From NCBI RefSeq assembly GCF_049274025.1, contig NZ_JBASRV010000054.1: 64,000 bases of DNA; one strand, given 5' to 3'. Numbering within the stretch: position 1 is the stretch's first letter; each line of letters starts with the position of its first letter. The translations under genes were made by a program, and so were the position numbers. This document shows, piece by piece, positions 18,083-26,042 of this stretch. The notes under the pieces are model-generated. The model was given only the letters and a program-made list of their open reading frames with translations. It was not told the origin of the DNA and did no database searches. The DNA is from Miniphocaeibacter sp012841535 (GTDB taxonomy: Bacteria; Bacillota; Clostridia; Tissierellales; Peptoniphilaceae).

Positions 18083-18556
18083 CTATTCTTCCTCATCTTC
18101 CTCATATTTAACAGATATTTTATATACAAGTCCTAAAATTAAAAATAAAATAATAGGATATAGGGTAAAGCAAAAAATATAATGAGTTGTGGAAATATTA
18201 TCCATATTTAGTAATATTAATGCTAGGGACATAGGTACTAATGCAGAACCACAAAAAATATCCACTAGAGACTTTTTGTTGATTATATTTTTACCGATAT
18301 ACATAATGGCAGAAAGGTATAGGTATAAGCCATAAAATAATTGTATATATCCGTATAAATTAGTAGCTTTTATGGTGTAATCTTTTTTAAAAAACAATTT
18401 TCCAATAGAAATTGTCATTGGTAATATAAATATAAAAAAAATAAGAAATATAGATTTTACCTTACTATCTATATCGTAGGAAATTAATTTTTCCCTTTCA
18501 TCAGGTGTTTTTTTTAATCCTTCCTTAATGCTTTTTAAATAAACTTTATTCATCAT
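18083..18556 (-). CDS. Membrane protein co-transcribed with XRE regulator
   Basis: 157 residues. A charged N-terminal cytosolic segment (KSIKEGLKKTPDEREK) is followed by about four membrane helices and an acidic C-terminus (KYEEDEEE). The start overlaps the end of the XRE gene by 11 bp, indicating translational coupling. The N-terminal sequence resembles that of other small integral membrane proteins paired with YgzD-type regulators; function unknown. Confidence 0.7.
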   Translation of the reverse strand: MMNKVYLKSIKEGLKKTPDEREKLISYDIDSKVKSIFLIFFIFILPMTISIGKLFFKKDYTIKATNLYGYIQLFYGLYLYLSAIMYIGKNIINKKSLVDIFCGSALVPMSLALILLNMDNISTTHYIFCFTLYPIILFLILGLVYKISVKYEEDEEE

Positions 18557-18761
18557 CTTCCTCCTCGTCTAACCAGAATAAATCATCTAGTTTTTTATCT
18601 AATGCTCTGCAAATTTTACGACAGAGTTTTATTGTAGGATTATAATCTCCCTTTTCTATAGCATTTATTGTCTGCCGAGATACACCAACAATTATAGCTA
18701 AATCTTTCTGTGTCATATCTTTAGCTGCTCTAGCGGATTTTAGTTGTAAGTTTTTAGCCAT
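18546..18761 (-). CDS. XRE-family transcriptional regulator (YgzD-like)
   Basis: 71 residues, essentially one helix-turn-helix domain: LKSARAAKDMTQKDLAIIVG then VSRQTINAIEKGDYNPT as the recognition region, followed by LCRKICRALDKKLDDLFWL and an acidic tail. AGGAGG is well spaced from the ATG. As the first gene of the operon it probably regulates its own promoter; an inverted repeat at that promoter supports this. Confidence 0.9.
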   Translation of the reverse strand: MAKNLQLKSARAAKDMTQKDLAIIVGVSRQTINAIEKGDYNPTIKLCRKICRALDKKLDDLFWLDEEEDDE

Positions 18762-18779
18762 ATAAAACCTCCTGAAAAT

Positions 18780-18820
18780 ATAGTAAAATAAAACATATAA
18801 AAAGTCAAGTATATTTTACT
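18780..18820 (-). promoter_or_regulatory. Promoter of the XRE operon bracketed by an inverted repeat
   Basis: Minus strand: TTGACT (18808-18803), 17 bp, TACTAT (18785-18780). AGTAAAAT (plus 18782-18789) overlapping the -10 and ATTTTACT (18813-18820) just upstream of the -35 are perfect inverted arms, a plausible autorepression operator. Confidence 0.6.
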
Positions 18821-18875
18821 TTTGATTTATTTTAATTTACATTCATCTAAACTCTAAAAAAGAGTTAGTAAAACC

Positions 18876-18904
18876 TTTTCAAAAATGATATAATTGGTTA
18901 TAAT
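18876..18904 (+). promoter_or_regulatory. Promoter of the first SDR gene
   Basis: TTTTCA (18876-18881), 17 bp, TATAAT (18899-18904). The -35 is part of TTTTCAAAA, which recurs at the same position in the promoter of the paralogous SDR gene. A partial CcpA-like sequence (TGAAAACGTT, about 18921) lies downstream but does not match the full consensus. Confidence 0.65.
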
Positions 18905-18981
18905 ATCTATAATAGATAGTGTGAAAACGTTAAATAGCGCAACAAGTATTGTCTATAAAAAAAGTGATTATTGGAGGAATT

Positions 18982-19755
18982 ATGAATTATTTTGATTTTA
19001 CAAATAAAGTTGCTGTAGTTTTTGGGGCTTCTTCCGGAATAGGTAAAGCAGCAGCTTTAGGTTATGGAGATTCAGGAGCAAAGGTAGCTGTTTTAGCAAG
19101 AAGAAAAGAAAAACTTGATGATCTTGTTAAAGAAATGCATGACAAGGGCTATATTGCTACAGCGTTTGAATGTGATGTGACAAATGAAGAAAGCATTAAA
19201 AAAGCAGCAAAAGAAGTAGTTGAAAAATATGGAAAAATAGACATATTATTCAACAATGCAGGTATTGCAGTACCAGGATCTGTAGAAAACATTACTGTTG
19301 AACAATGGAATAAGTCAATGAATACAAATGTTAGAGGAGCTTACATGGCTATGAAGTACTTAATTCCAGAAATGAAAAAAAACAATTATGGAAAAGTTAT
19401 TAATACAGCTTCTGTAAATGCAGTACTATTTGATAAAAATGAAGATTTAGTAAGACATGCATATAATGTTTCAAAATCTGCTATGGTAGGTTTAACAAAA
19501 GCGGCTGCTGCAACATATATGAAGGATGGTATTACAATTAATACTATTGGACCTGGATTATTTGAAACAGAAATGACAGAGGGAACCCTATTTAAGCATG
19601 AAGGTTTTATGAAAGCTTATAATGCGTCAAACCCTGCTGGAAGACCAGGAAAAATGGAAGAATTAATTGGTACAATTATGTATTTATCATCAGATGCATC
19701 AAATTATGTAACTGGACAATTAATTTTAGTTGATGGTGGAATTACTTTAGTATAA
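18982..19755 (+). CDS. Short-chain dehydrogenase/reductase, copy 1
   Basis: A 257-residue classical SDR. The NAD(P)-binding motif GASSGIG (15-21) is intact, NNAG is present at 91-94, catalytic Ser144 lies in NTASVNA, and Tyr161 and Lys165 are in YNVSK. PG at 191-192 and the C-terminal GQLILVDGG are typical of 3-oxoacyl-ACP reductase or glucose 1-dehydrogenase relatives; the substrate is not determinable. The ATG at 18982 is chosen because TTGGAGG stands 7 nt upstream. It has its own promoter and terminator, and a paralog follows. Confidence 0.92.
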   Translation: MNYFDFTNKVAVVFGASSGIGKAAALGYGDSGAKVAVLARRKEKLDDLVKEMHDKGYIATAFECDVTNEESIKKAAKEVVEKYGKIDILFNNAGIAVPGSVENITVEQWNKSMNTNVRGAYMAMKYLIPEMKKNNYGKVINTASVNAVLFDKNEDLVRHAYNVSKSAMVGLTKAAAATYMKDGITINTIGPGLFETEMTEGTLFKHEGFMKAYNASNPAGRPGKMEELIGTIMYLSSDASNYVTGQLILVDGGITLV

Positions 19756-19775
19756 TACAATATAAAGATAGAATA

Positions 19776-19804
19776 AAAATAGACATGGTTTTCATGTCTA
19801 TTTT
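19776..19804 (+). terminator. Terminator between the two SDR genes
   Basis: Perfect 12-bp stem AAAATAGACATG (19776-19787) / CATGTCTATTTT (19793-19804) with a GTTTT loop. The right arm ends in TTTT. Confidence 0.9.
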
Positions 19805-19891
19805 CTATAATAGGACAATTATGATATTATAATATTATAATGGAAATGTTTCCTATTTATATATCCCTTACATTTAAGTATAAATTGAATT

Positions 19892-19932
19892 TTTTGAAAA
19901 ACATTTTCAAAACAATATTTATTGTATATAAT
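19892..19932 (+). promoter_or_regulatory. Promoter of second SDR gene with perfect dyad over the -35
   Basis: TTTTCA (19904-19909), 17 bp, TATAAT (19927-19932). TTTTGAAAA (19892-19900) and TTTTCAAAA (19904-19912) are perfect inverted arms around ACA, and the right arm is the -35 itself. A second dyad, ATTGTAT (19921-19927) / ATACAAT (19940-19946), overlaps the -10. Confidence 0.65.
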
Positions 19933-20005
19933 ATTATTAATACAATAATAAATTTAATATAGATAATTGTATATTTTACTTTAATTATCTAAATAAGGAG
20001 GAAAT

Positions 20006-20764
20006 ATGAATTATTTTGATTTTACAGACAAGGTTGCAGTGGTATTTGGAGCTGATTCAAGAATAGGAAAACTAGCAGCTCTAGGCTATGGTGATTGTGG
20101 TGCAAAAGTAGCAATTCTAGCTAAAAACAAAAGCGATTTAGATGATCTTTTTAAAGAAATGGGTGACAAAGGATATATAGCAGTTGCTTTTGAATGTGAT
20201 GTAACAGATGAGGAAAGTATTAAAAAATCAGCAAAGGAAATAGTTGAAAGATTTGGTAGAATAGACATTCTATTTAACAATTCCGGTGTAATTCAACATG
20301 GTTCTGTTGAAGAATTAACTGAAGAAGAATGGAATACTTCTATGAATATAAATGTTAGATCTGCATATTTAGCTATGAAATATTTACTTCCAGAAATGAA
20401 GAAAAACAACTATGGAAAAATTGTAAACACTTCATCAGCAAGTGCAATTTCATTTAGTAAAGACGATGTTTTAGTTAGACATGCTTACAATGTATCTAAG
20501 GCAGCAATGGTTGGTCTTACTAAAGCAACAGCAGCTACCTATATGAAAGATGGTATTACTGTAAATGCTATAGGCTTGGGAATATTTGAAGATGAATTAA
20601 AAGAAGAAAAAGATTTAATTGAAAACTATCTTGCAAATAATCCATCAGGACGTTTAGGAAAAATGGAAGAATTAATGGGTACAATTATGTACTTATCATC
20701 AGATGCATCAAATTATGTAACAGGACAATTGTTACTAGTTGATGGTGGTGTTACATTAGTATAA
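20006..20764 (+). CDS. Short-chain dehydrogenase/reductase, copy 2, with altered cofactor loop
   Basis: A 252-residue paralog of the upstream SDR, alignable end to end (MNYFDFTxKVAVVFGA start, GQLLLVDGG end). Tyr161 and Lys165 (YNVSK) and the Ser pair in NTSSAS are kept. However, the cofactor loop reads GADSRIG, with Arg19 in place of glycine, NNAG has become NNSG, and the PG after the active site has become LG (Leu191). These changes may alter or abolish NAD(P) binding, so a changed specificity or a regulatory role is possible. AGGAGG precedes the ATG. It has its own promoter and terminator. Confidence 0.9.
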   Translation: MNYFDFTDKVAVVFGADSRIGKLAALGYGDCGAKVAILAKNKSDLDDLFKEMGDKGYIAVAFECDVTDEESIKKSAKEIVERFGRIDILFNNSGVIQHGSVEELTEEEWNTSMNINVRSAYLAMKYLLPEMKKNNYGKIVNTSSASAISFSKDDVLVRHAYNVSKAAMVGLTKATAATYMKDGITVNAIGLGIFEDELKEEKDLIENYLANNPSGRLGKMEELMGTIMYLSSDASNYVTGQLLLVDGGVTLV

Positions 20765-20769
20765 TATTT

Positions 20770-20800
20770 AAAGGGAGAGTTTAATTACTCTCCCTTTTTG
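20770..20800. terminator. Bidirectional terminator after SDR copy 2
   Basis: AAAGGGAGAGT (20770-20780) and ACTCTCCCTTT (20787-20797), loop TTAATT, then TT. It also lies at the 3' end of the converging small membrane-protein gene. Confidence 0.9.
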
Positions 20801-21242
20801 TTTCTTTGGTTATATCTTTAAATTTTAAAGATAGTTCACTATCATTTTTATCTTCACCGTATATATAATATACATGCCCAGGTTTTACAGTATAGATAGA
20901 AGTAATTTCATCTGTTTGTACAGATTTCTTTAAAGCATGAAGTTCTACATATTGGTATTTTAATTCTAAGGTATTTGTATATTCGAAAATATATCCTTTA
21001 GATTTGTCAGGAATTTTCGTAAATATATCTAAATCATCCTTAACCATAGGAACAGGTATTTTTCCATTAATAGATAATATATTTACATAAGCATTTGAAA
21101 ATAAGTAGCAAATTTTTTCTTCATCGATTTTAGATAGTCTTTTTCTTTCCTTATGTCTTTTATCGTATTTTGAATAAGCATATATTGTAAGTATTGCAAC
21201 AAAAGCAATAGATATAACATTCATAATATTTGAATCAGCCAA
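20781..21242 (-). CDS. Small membrane-anchored protein, unknown
   Basis: About 153 residues. An N-terminal transmembrane helix (NVISIAFVAILTIYAYSKY) is followed by a basic stretch (KRHKERKRLSK) and a soluble domain of about 110 residues. I place the start at TTG 21242 because GGAGG is correctly spaced from it; an in-frame ATG at 21296 would add 18 residues with no ribosome binding site. No known domain recognised. It stands alone between convergent SDR and ilv transcripts. Confidence 0.65.
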   Translation of the reverse strand: MADSNIMNVISIAFVAILTIYAYSKYDKRHKERKRLSKIDEEKICYLFSNAYVNILSINGKIPVPMVKDDLDIFTKIPDKSKGYIFEYTNTLELKYQYVELHALKKSVQTDEITSIYTVKPGHVYYIYGEDKNDSELSLKFKDITKETKRESN

Positions 21243-21305
21243 AATAACCTCCAAGATTTTTTGTTTATTTTTTAGTCTATATAAATTATACAACATTATA
21301 TAAAA

Positions 21306-21354
21306 AAAAGATTAATAGCATTACACCAATAAAGTGTAAAACTATTAATCTTTT
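21306..21354. terminator. Terminator downstream of ilvBN (compound hairpin)
   Basis: Outer stem AAAAGATTAATAG (21306-21318) / CTATTAATCTTTT (21342-21354) encloses an inner stem TTACAC (21321-21326) / GTGTAA (21334-21339). It sits 13 bp after the ilvB stop on the minus strand. Confidence 0.8.
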
Positions 21355-21366
21355 ATAAATTTTAAA

Positions 21367-23052
21367 TTAATATAGAATCTCCTCTCCATCAAAATAATCT
21401 AATTTTTTCACACCTAGTCTTGCAGAAGCAACAGGATAAACTATTTCTGTTGTTTGGGTATTAACCTCTACCAATGTAAATTTTCCATTATTTAAGGCCT
21501 TGTTAATAACATCATCTATTTGTGAAATATCATCTATTCTATAGGCTTCGGTATTAGGGTAGGACTTTACTAATTTGCAAAAGTCTGGGTTACATGTAAA
21601 CTCTATACCGCTATATCTTTTATTACTGCCAAAATACTGTAATTGTCTTACTAAATTTAGGGATGAATTATTAAATAGGAACAACTTAATAGGTAGATTT
21701 TGCTCTAAGGCTGTAGCAATTTCAGCAAAATTCATCTGTAAAGAACCATCACCACAAATATTTATAACTGTAGCATCAGGATTGGCTTTAGCTACTCCAA
21801 TAGCAGCTGGTAGTCCGTATCCCATTGTACCTAATCCACCGGAAGTAATAAATCGGTCAGGTTTTGAAAAATTGTAAAATTGAGCAGCAAACATTTGATG
21901 TTGTCCAACTTCAGTACAAATATATGCTTCACCCTTAGTTAAATTACATAATCTATCTATAACCATTGGTGGATTTATATTTTCTTTATTATATTTCATT
22001 GGATATTTTTCATCTAGTTTCTTAATATCCTTAATCCAATTAGAATAATCTAATTTATCAATAATTGGGTTAAATTCATCTAGAAAATTTTTAATATCTG
22101 AAACTACCGGGTAGTGGGTAGTAATGTTCTTTCCTAATTCAGCAGGGTCAATGTCAACATGAACAATAGTTGCATTTTGAGCAAAATTATCTGTAAGCAT
22201 AGTTGCTCTGTCATCGAACCTTGCTCCTAGACTTAGAATTAAATCACATTGGTTAATTGCGTAATTTGAAGCTGCTGTTCCATGAAGTCCTAACATACCA
22301 AAATAATTTTCAAGGTTGTTATTAATAGCCGCTTTCCCCATTAAGGTAGTTAATATTGGTGCATTTACTTTTTCAAATAATTCTTCTAATTCTTTGAAAC
22401 ATTTTGAATAAACAGCACCTCCCCCAATTAATAAAAGAGGTTTTTCAGATTTTTCTAAAATTCTTTTAATTCTTTCTACCTGTTTTATATTAGGGTAATA
22501 ATTTGGATTATATCCCATTAATTTAGGTTTAGTAGGTTCAACGTATTCAAAGGTAGTTAATTGAATATCCTTAGGAATATCTATAAGAACAGGTCCTTTT
22601 CTACCTGTATTTGCTATATGAAAGGCATTTTCAAAAATTTGTGGAATTTCAGAAGCGTCTTTTACTAAATAACTATGTTTGACTATTGGTAAAGTTATTC
22701 CTGTAATATCAACTTCTTGGAAGGCGTCTGTTCCAACCATTGAAGTGGATACTTGTCCTGTTATGGCTATTAATGGAACAGAATCCATAAAAGCTGTAGC
22801 TATACCCGTAACTAAATTAGTTGCACCGGGACCGGACGTTGCTAAGCAAACACCTACAGTATCCGAAGTACGGGAATGACCACTGGCAGCATGGGCAGCT
22901 GCTTGTTCATTTCTTACTAGTATATGTTCAATATCTGTATTTAAAAGTTCATCATAAAGGGGAGTTACCGCTCCTCCGGGATAACCATAAATATATTTTA
23001 TATTATTGTCCTCTAATGCTTTTATTACAGCTCTTGCACCGGTTATTTTCAT
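21367..23052 (-). CDS. ilvB: Acetolactate synthase, large catalytic subunit
   Basis: A 561-residue thiamine-diphosphate enzyme that condenses two pyruvate (or pyruvate plus 2-oxobutyrate) in valine, leucine and isoleucine synthesis. N-terminal IYGYPGGAVTPLYDEL and VRNEQAAAHAA contain the activating Glu. The FAD/central region includes GGGAVYS and SLGARFDDR. The C-terminal ThDP motif runs from GDGSLQMNFAEIATA to LFLFNN. It overlaps ilvN by 4 bp (ATGA). Pairing with a regulatory subunit marks it as the biosynthetic rather than the catabolic AlsS form. Confidence 0.96.
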   Translation of the reverse strand: MKITGARAVIKALEDNNIKYIYGYPGGAVTPLYDELLNTDIEHILVRNEQAAAHAASGHSRTSDTVGVCLATSGPGATNLVTGIATAFMDSVPLIAITGQVSTSMVGTDAFQEVDITGITLPIVKHSYLVKDASEIPQIFENAFHIANTGRKGPVLIDIPKDIQLTTFEYVEPTKPKLMGYNPNYYPNIKQVERIKRILEKSEKPLLLIGGGAVYSKCFKELEELFEKVNAPILTTLMGKAAINNNLENYFGMLGLHGTAASNYAINQCDLILSLGARFDDRATMLTDNFAQNATIVHVDIDPAELGKNITTHYPVVSDIKNFLDEFNPIIDKLDYSNWIKDIKKLDEKYPMKYNKENINPPMVIDRLCNLTKGEAYICTEVGQHQMFAAQFYNFSKPDRFITSGGLGTMGYGLPAAIGVAKANPDATVINICGDGSLQMNFAEIATALEQNLPIKLFLFNNSSLNLVRQLQYFGSNKRYSGIEFTCNPDFCKLVKSYPNTEAYRIDDISQIDDVINKALNNGKFTLVEVNTQTTEIVYPVASARLGVKKLDYFDGEEILY

Positions 23053-23552
23053 TTAATGGAAACCCCCTTACTTTTTTTAGCACCTCTTGATAAGGCTATC
23101 ATACCTGTTCTAACTATTTCCTGTATACCATATGGTTGTAAAGCTTTTTCTAAAGCTGAAATTTTACTAGTTGTTCCTGTTGCCTCAATAACAAAGGAAT
23201 TAACATTCATATCTATTACTTTAGAACGGAAAATATCTACAACTTGTAGAATTTCAGTTCTTGTACTTTTACTTACATTTAACTTAATCATAACTAGTTC
23301 TCTTTCAACAAATTCTTCATCAGTTAAATGGATGACTTTAATTACATCTATTAGTTTATAGAGTTGCTTCTCTACTTGTTCAATCGTTTTCTCATCACCG
23401 TTTACAACAATTGTCATTCTAGATATTCCTGGAATATCCGTCTCACCAACTGCTAAACTCTTAATATTATATCCTCTTCTTGAGAAAAGACCAGATACTC
23501 TTGAAAGTACACCAGCTTTGTTCTCTACAATAACAGAAATTGTATGTTCCAT
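23049..23552 (-). CDS. ilvN: Acetolactate synthase, small regulatory subunit
   Basis: 167 residues. The N-terminal ACT domain (TISVIVENKAGVLSRVSGLFSRRGYNI) binds valine for feedback inhibition, and the C-terminal ALS_ss_C-like domain (ELVMIKLNVSK...VDIFRSKVIDM) follows. It is the first gene of the ilvNB operon, with small subunit preceding large, which is the reverse of the common ilvB-ilvN order. AGGAGG precedes the ATG. The leader is short, with no T-box or leader peptide. Confidence 0.95.
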   Translation of the reverse strand: MEHTISVIVENKAGVLSRVSGLFSRRGYNIKSLAVGETDIPGISRMTIVVNGDEKTIEQVEKQLYKLIDVIKVIHLTDEEFVERELVMIKLNVSKSTRTEILQVVDIFRSKVIDMNVNSFVIEATGTTSKISALEKALQPYGIQEIVRTGMIALSRGAKKSKGVSIK

Positions 23553-23593
23553 CTTATGTCCTCCTTTGATGAATAAAAAATGTATTACTAAAA

Positions 23594-23622
23594 ATAGTAT
23601 TATATTAAAGTATAAAAGTCAA
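23594..23622 (-). promoter_or_regulatory. Promoter of ilvNB
   Basis: Minus strand: TTGACT (23622-23617), 17 bp, TACTAT (23599-23594), giving a leader of about 35 nt. These are the same hexamers as in the XRE operon promoter. Confidence 0.6.
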
Positions 23623-23720
23623 TTGTATTTTTTATGAAATAGTATTTATTTGAATAAAACAATTACTGATAATTGAAATAGTTTAAAGGGTATAAACTTA
23701 TTATAGAGGGGGAATACGTT

Positions 23721-24347
23721 ATGAAACAAAATGTAGATTTAATAAATTTTAAAAATAGTGAAGATGCTCATGAGGTATTTGACAAATTAAGTAATAACCC
23801 TATTAAAGATAATTATACAATAAACCAAATGGTTATAGTAAGTAAGAGTAATGACAAAATAATAGTAGAAGATATTTATGATTCAGGCTTAGACACAAGG
23901 GATGATATGATAAAGGGAGGCCTAATAGGAGGCCTTGTTGGTATATTAAGTGGTCCTGTAGGAATACTATTATTTAGTGGCCTAGGTGTTTTAATAGGTA
24001 ATAGAATGGACATAGCTGATGCTACTAAAAATATGTCCTTAATTGAAAAGGTTGGGATTTTAGTAAATGAAGACGAGGAAGCGATTATTCTTCTAATAGA
24101 GGAAGAAATAGATGGCATAGATAAAGAACTTGAAGAATATGAACATGTTCTTACAAGATTTAAGGCATCAGAAGTACAGTATGAAGTTGAAGAAGCTAAA
24201 GAGCTTGAAAAACATCTAGAAAGAGAAACTAGATATAAAATAAGGGAACAAAAAACAGGTGAAAGAAAAGCAAAGGTTAAAAAATACAGGGAAAAAATAT
24301 CAGAAGAATTTGATGAATTAAAAGAAAAATTGAAAAAGAAATTTTAA
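23721..24347 (+). CDS. Glycine-zipper membrane protein with coiled coil (DUF1269-like)
   Basis: 208 residues. The N-terminal region of about 60 residues resembles the heat-induced stress YflT/DUF1269 type (NFKNSEDAHEVFDKL...). A glycine-rich hydrophobic hairpin, GGLIGGLVGILSGPVGILLF then SGLGVLIG, lies at about 68-92. The C-terminal 80 residues are a highly charged Lys/Glu coiled coil. A role in the stress response or at the membrane surface is inference only. GAGGGGG precedes the ATG. It is monocistronic. Confidence 0.7.
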   Translation: MKQNVDLINFKNSEDAHEVFDKLSNNPIKDNYTINQMVIVSKSNDKIIVEDIYDSGLDTRDDMIKGGLIGGLVGILSGPVGILLFSGLGVLIGNRMDIADATKNMSLIEKVGILVNEDEEAIILLIEEEIDGIDKELEEYEHVLTRFKASEVQYEVEEAKELEKHLERETRYKIREQKTGERKAKVKKYREKISEEFDELKEKLKKKF

Positions 24348-24432
24348 TAAAAATATAAATTTGCCATAATTTCATTAATCTTTCATTATCTATAATACAA
24401 GAGTAAAAAATATAAAAATATATTTTTAAATA

Positions 24433-24487
24433 AAAATCCTAGATATATTCCCAATATAGGGCAATTTTGGAATATACCTAGGATTTT
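24433..24487. terminator. Bidirectional terminator, long near-perfect stem
   Basis: A 19-bp stem (24433-24451 with 24469-24487) has one G/A discrepancy and a 17-nt loop. A-runs and T-runs flank both ends, serving the converging genes. Confidence 0.85.
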
Positions 24488-24492
24488 AAATA

Positions 24493-24918
24493 TTAATATT
24501 TTAATTCAACATGTTCAATATTGTTTTTTTCTAACAATTCAATAGCATAGTCATCAATTCTATAACCATTTAGATAATATATTTTTGATATTCCAGCTTG
24601 AATTAGTGCTTTAGTACAATTAAGACAAGGAAAATGAGTTACATAACACTTACATCCTTTAACGGAAATTCCTTCTTTTGCACAGTATAACAAAGCATTC
24701 ATTTCAGCATGTATAGTAGCAATACAATGGCCATCTCTCATAGTATGTCCAATTTCATCACAGTGAGGGTTTCCAGATACAGATCCGTTATAACCTGTAG
24801 AGACAATTCTATTGTCTTTATTGACTAAAACACAACCGACATAAGCTCTGTCACAAGTACCTCTTTCAGCAACGCCTTTTGCTAAATCAATAAAATATTC
24901 ATCCCAAGATTTTCTCAT
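24493..24918 (-). CDS. Deoxycytidylate (dCMP) deaminase
   Basis: 141-residue zinc deaminase that makes dUMP from dCMP for thymidylate synthesis. Zinc and catalytic motifs are TIHAEMNALLY (His-Ala-Glu) and HFPCLNCTKALIQAG (PCxxC). N-terminal RDRAYVGCVLVNKDNRIVSTGYNGS-type sequence and the family insertion CDEIGH...GHCIATIHAE fit the ComEB class. AGGTTATT with GGAGG stands before the ATG. Monocistronic. Confidence 0.93.
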   Translation of the reverse strand: MRKSWDEYFIDLAKGVAERGTCDRAYVGCVLVNKDNRIVSTGYNGSVSGNPHCDEIGHTMRDGHCIATIHAEMNALLYCAKEGISVKGCKCYVTHFPCLNCTKALIQAGISKIYYLNGYRIDDYAIELLEKNNIEHVELKY

Positions 24919-25026
24919 AAATAACCTCCAATATTTAAAAACATTATACCATAATATAAATATATATTTTATAGTTACAGCAATATAGGGACTATGATAT
25001 AATAAATACGAGTAATTGAGATAGAG

Positions 25027-25467
25027 GTGTGTTTTATGAAAAAGATTTTACTAATAATTTCATTTCTATTTATTTTAACTTCATGTAGAAGTGGGAGAAA
25101 GACAACTGTAATGGAGTTAAATATGAATAATGAAAAATACGATGAGATTTTAGAATTTTTTAATGCCATAGATAAAACTGAGGAAATTAGTGGGATTATT
25201 AAAGGGGACGAAAATTATACGTTAATATTTAATAATCCGAATTTTAAAATAGATAAGGTAAAGATTGATTATACTAGTGATTTAATGAAAATTAACTTAC
25301 AGGGAGAGGACTCGGAAAATGAGCCTATAAAAGTTTATAATATAATACTAGGCGATGATTATAAAAAGAATATTGGTGCGGAATCAAAAAATCATTCTGT
25401 AATTGTCGAAAGAAGTGGAAAAGAAATGCAAACAGTAATTATTGATGCTATAAACACAGAAGATTAA
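25027..25467 (+). CDS. Small lipoprotein, unknown
   Basis: 146 residues. The signal peptide ends LFILTSC (lipobox Cys about 20), followed by SGRKTT and a soluble domain of about 120 residues with no recognised family. AGGTG is spaced 9 nt before the ATG, and TATAAT at 24998-25003 is a likely -10 with a poor -35. It converges on pgsA across a perfect palindrome. Confidence 0.65.
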   Translation: MCFMKKILLIISFLFILTSCRSGRKTTVMELNMNNEKYDEILEFFNAIDKTEEISGIIKGDENYTLIFNNPNFKIDKVKIDYTSDLMKINLQGEDSENEPIKVYNIILGDDYKKNIGAESKNHSVIVERSGKEMQTVIIDAINTED

Positions 25468-25497
25468 AAAAATGTAGACTTAAGTCTACATTTTTTT
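25466..25497. terminator. Perfect 32-bp palindromic bidirectional terminator
   Basis: Arms 25466-25481 and 25482-25497 are perfectly complementary (AAAAAAATGTAGACTT and its reverse complement). The plus strand ends in a T-run and the minus strand likewise. The pgsA stop lies within it. Confidence 0.9.
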
Positions 25498-26034
25498 GTT
25501 ATTATTTGAAAATATTTCTTTTCTTTTACTAACATATTCAGGAATGTAAAGGACAGCTGATATAATAGCTGTAATAGTTGCAATAAATAATAAAGTTACA
25601 ACAATAAAATTAGGCATATTAGGTATAAATAATAAAATAATCATTACCATATAATATACAAAGGTTGAAACCTTACCAAACCATTTTGCTCCTTCAAGCT
25701 TTATTCCATTTTTCATTAAATATCCACCTAAAATTAGCATTATTAAATCTTTTAAAATCATAATTATAAAAAAATATTGGTATTTTTTTATAGATATAAT
25801 CATTGTAATAGAAATTGCTGCTTGGGTTAATTTATCGGCAATAGGATCTAATATTTTTCCTAGGTCAGTTATCCAATTAAATTTTCTTGCTAAATTTCCA
25901 TCTAAAAAATCTGTAATACCAGATAATACTAAAATAAATGCTGCATTAGTTGTATTACCTTTAATCATTTGCCAAACAAAAAAGGGTATTAAAAATATTC
26001 TAAAGGTAGATAGTATATTTGGTATATTTTTCAT
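25486..26034 (-). CDS. pgsA: CDP-diacylglycerol-glycerol-3-phosphate 3-phosphatidyltransferase
   Basis: A 182-residue integral membrane enzyme making phosphatidylglycerol phosphate. It begins MKNIPNILSTFRIFLIPFF. The CDP-alcohol phosphotransferase motif runs from DFLDGNLAR to GKILDPIADKL, in the D-G-x2-A-R-x8-G-x3-D-x3-D pattern. Four more hydrophobic segments follow. I chose 26034 since AGGAGG is directly upstream; a longer in-frame start at 26088 lies inside the neighbouring gene. It follows the phospholipase-D synthase gene by 8 bp, so anionic phospholipid enzymes are co-expressed. Confidence 0.93.
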   Translation of the reverse strand: MKNIPNILSTFRIFLIPFFVWQMIKGNTTNAAFILVLSGITDFLDGNLARKFNWITDLGKILDPIADKLTQAAISITMIISIKKYQYFFIIMILKDLIMLILGGYLMKNGIKLEGAKWFGKVSTFVYYMVMIILLFIPNMPNFIVVTLLFIATITAIISAVLYIPEYVSKRKEIFSNNNKKM

Positions 26035-26042
26035 TTTTCCTC

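Noticed and set aside
18905..18940. CcpA (cre) site upstream of the first SDR gene
   Set aside because: TGAAAACGTT matches only part of the consensus and its symmetric half is missing.
23553..23720. T-box or leader peptide attenuator for ilvNB
   Set aside because: The leader from the predicted promoter is only about 35 nt and lacks any T-box core or stacked Leu/Val/Ile codons.
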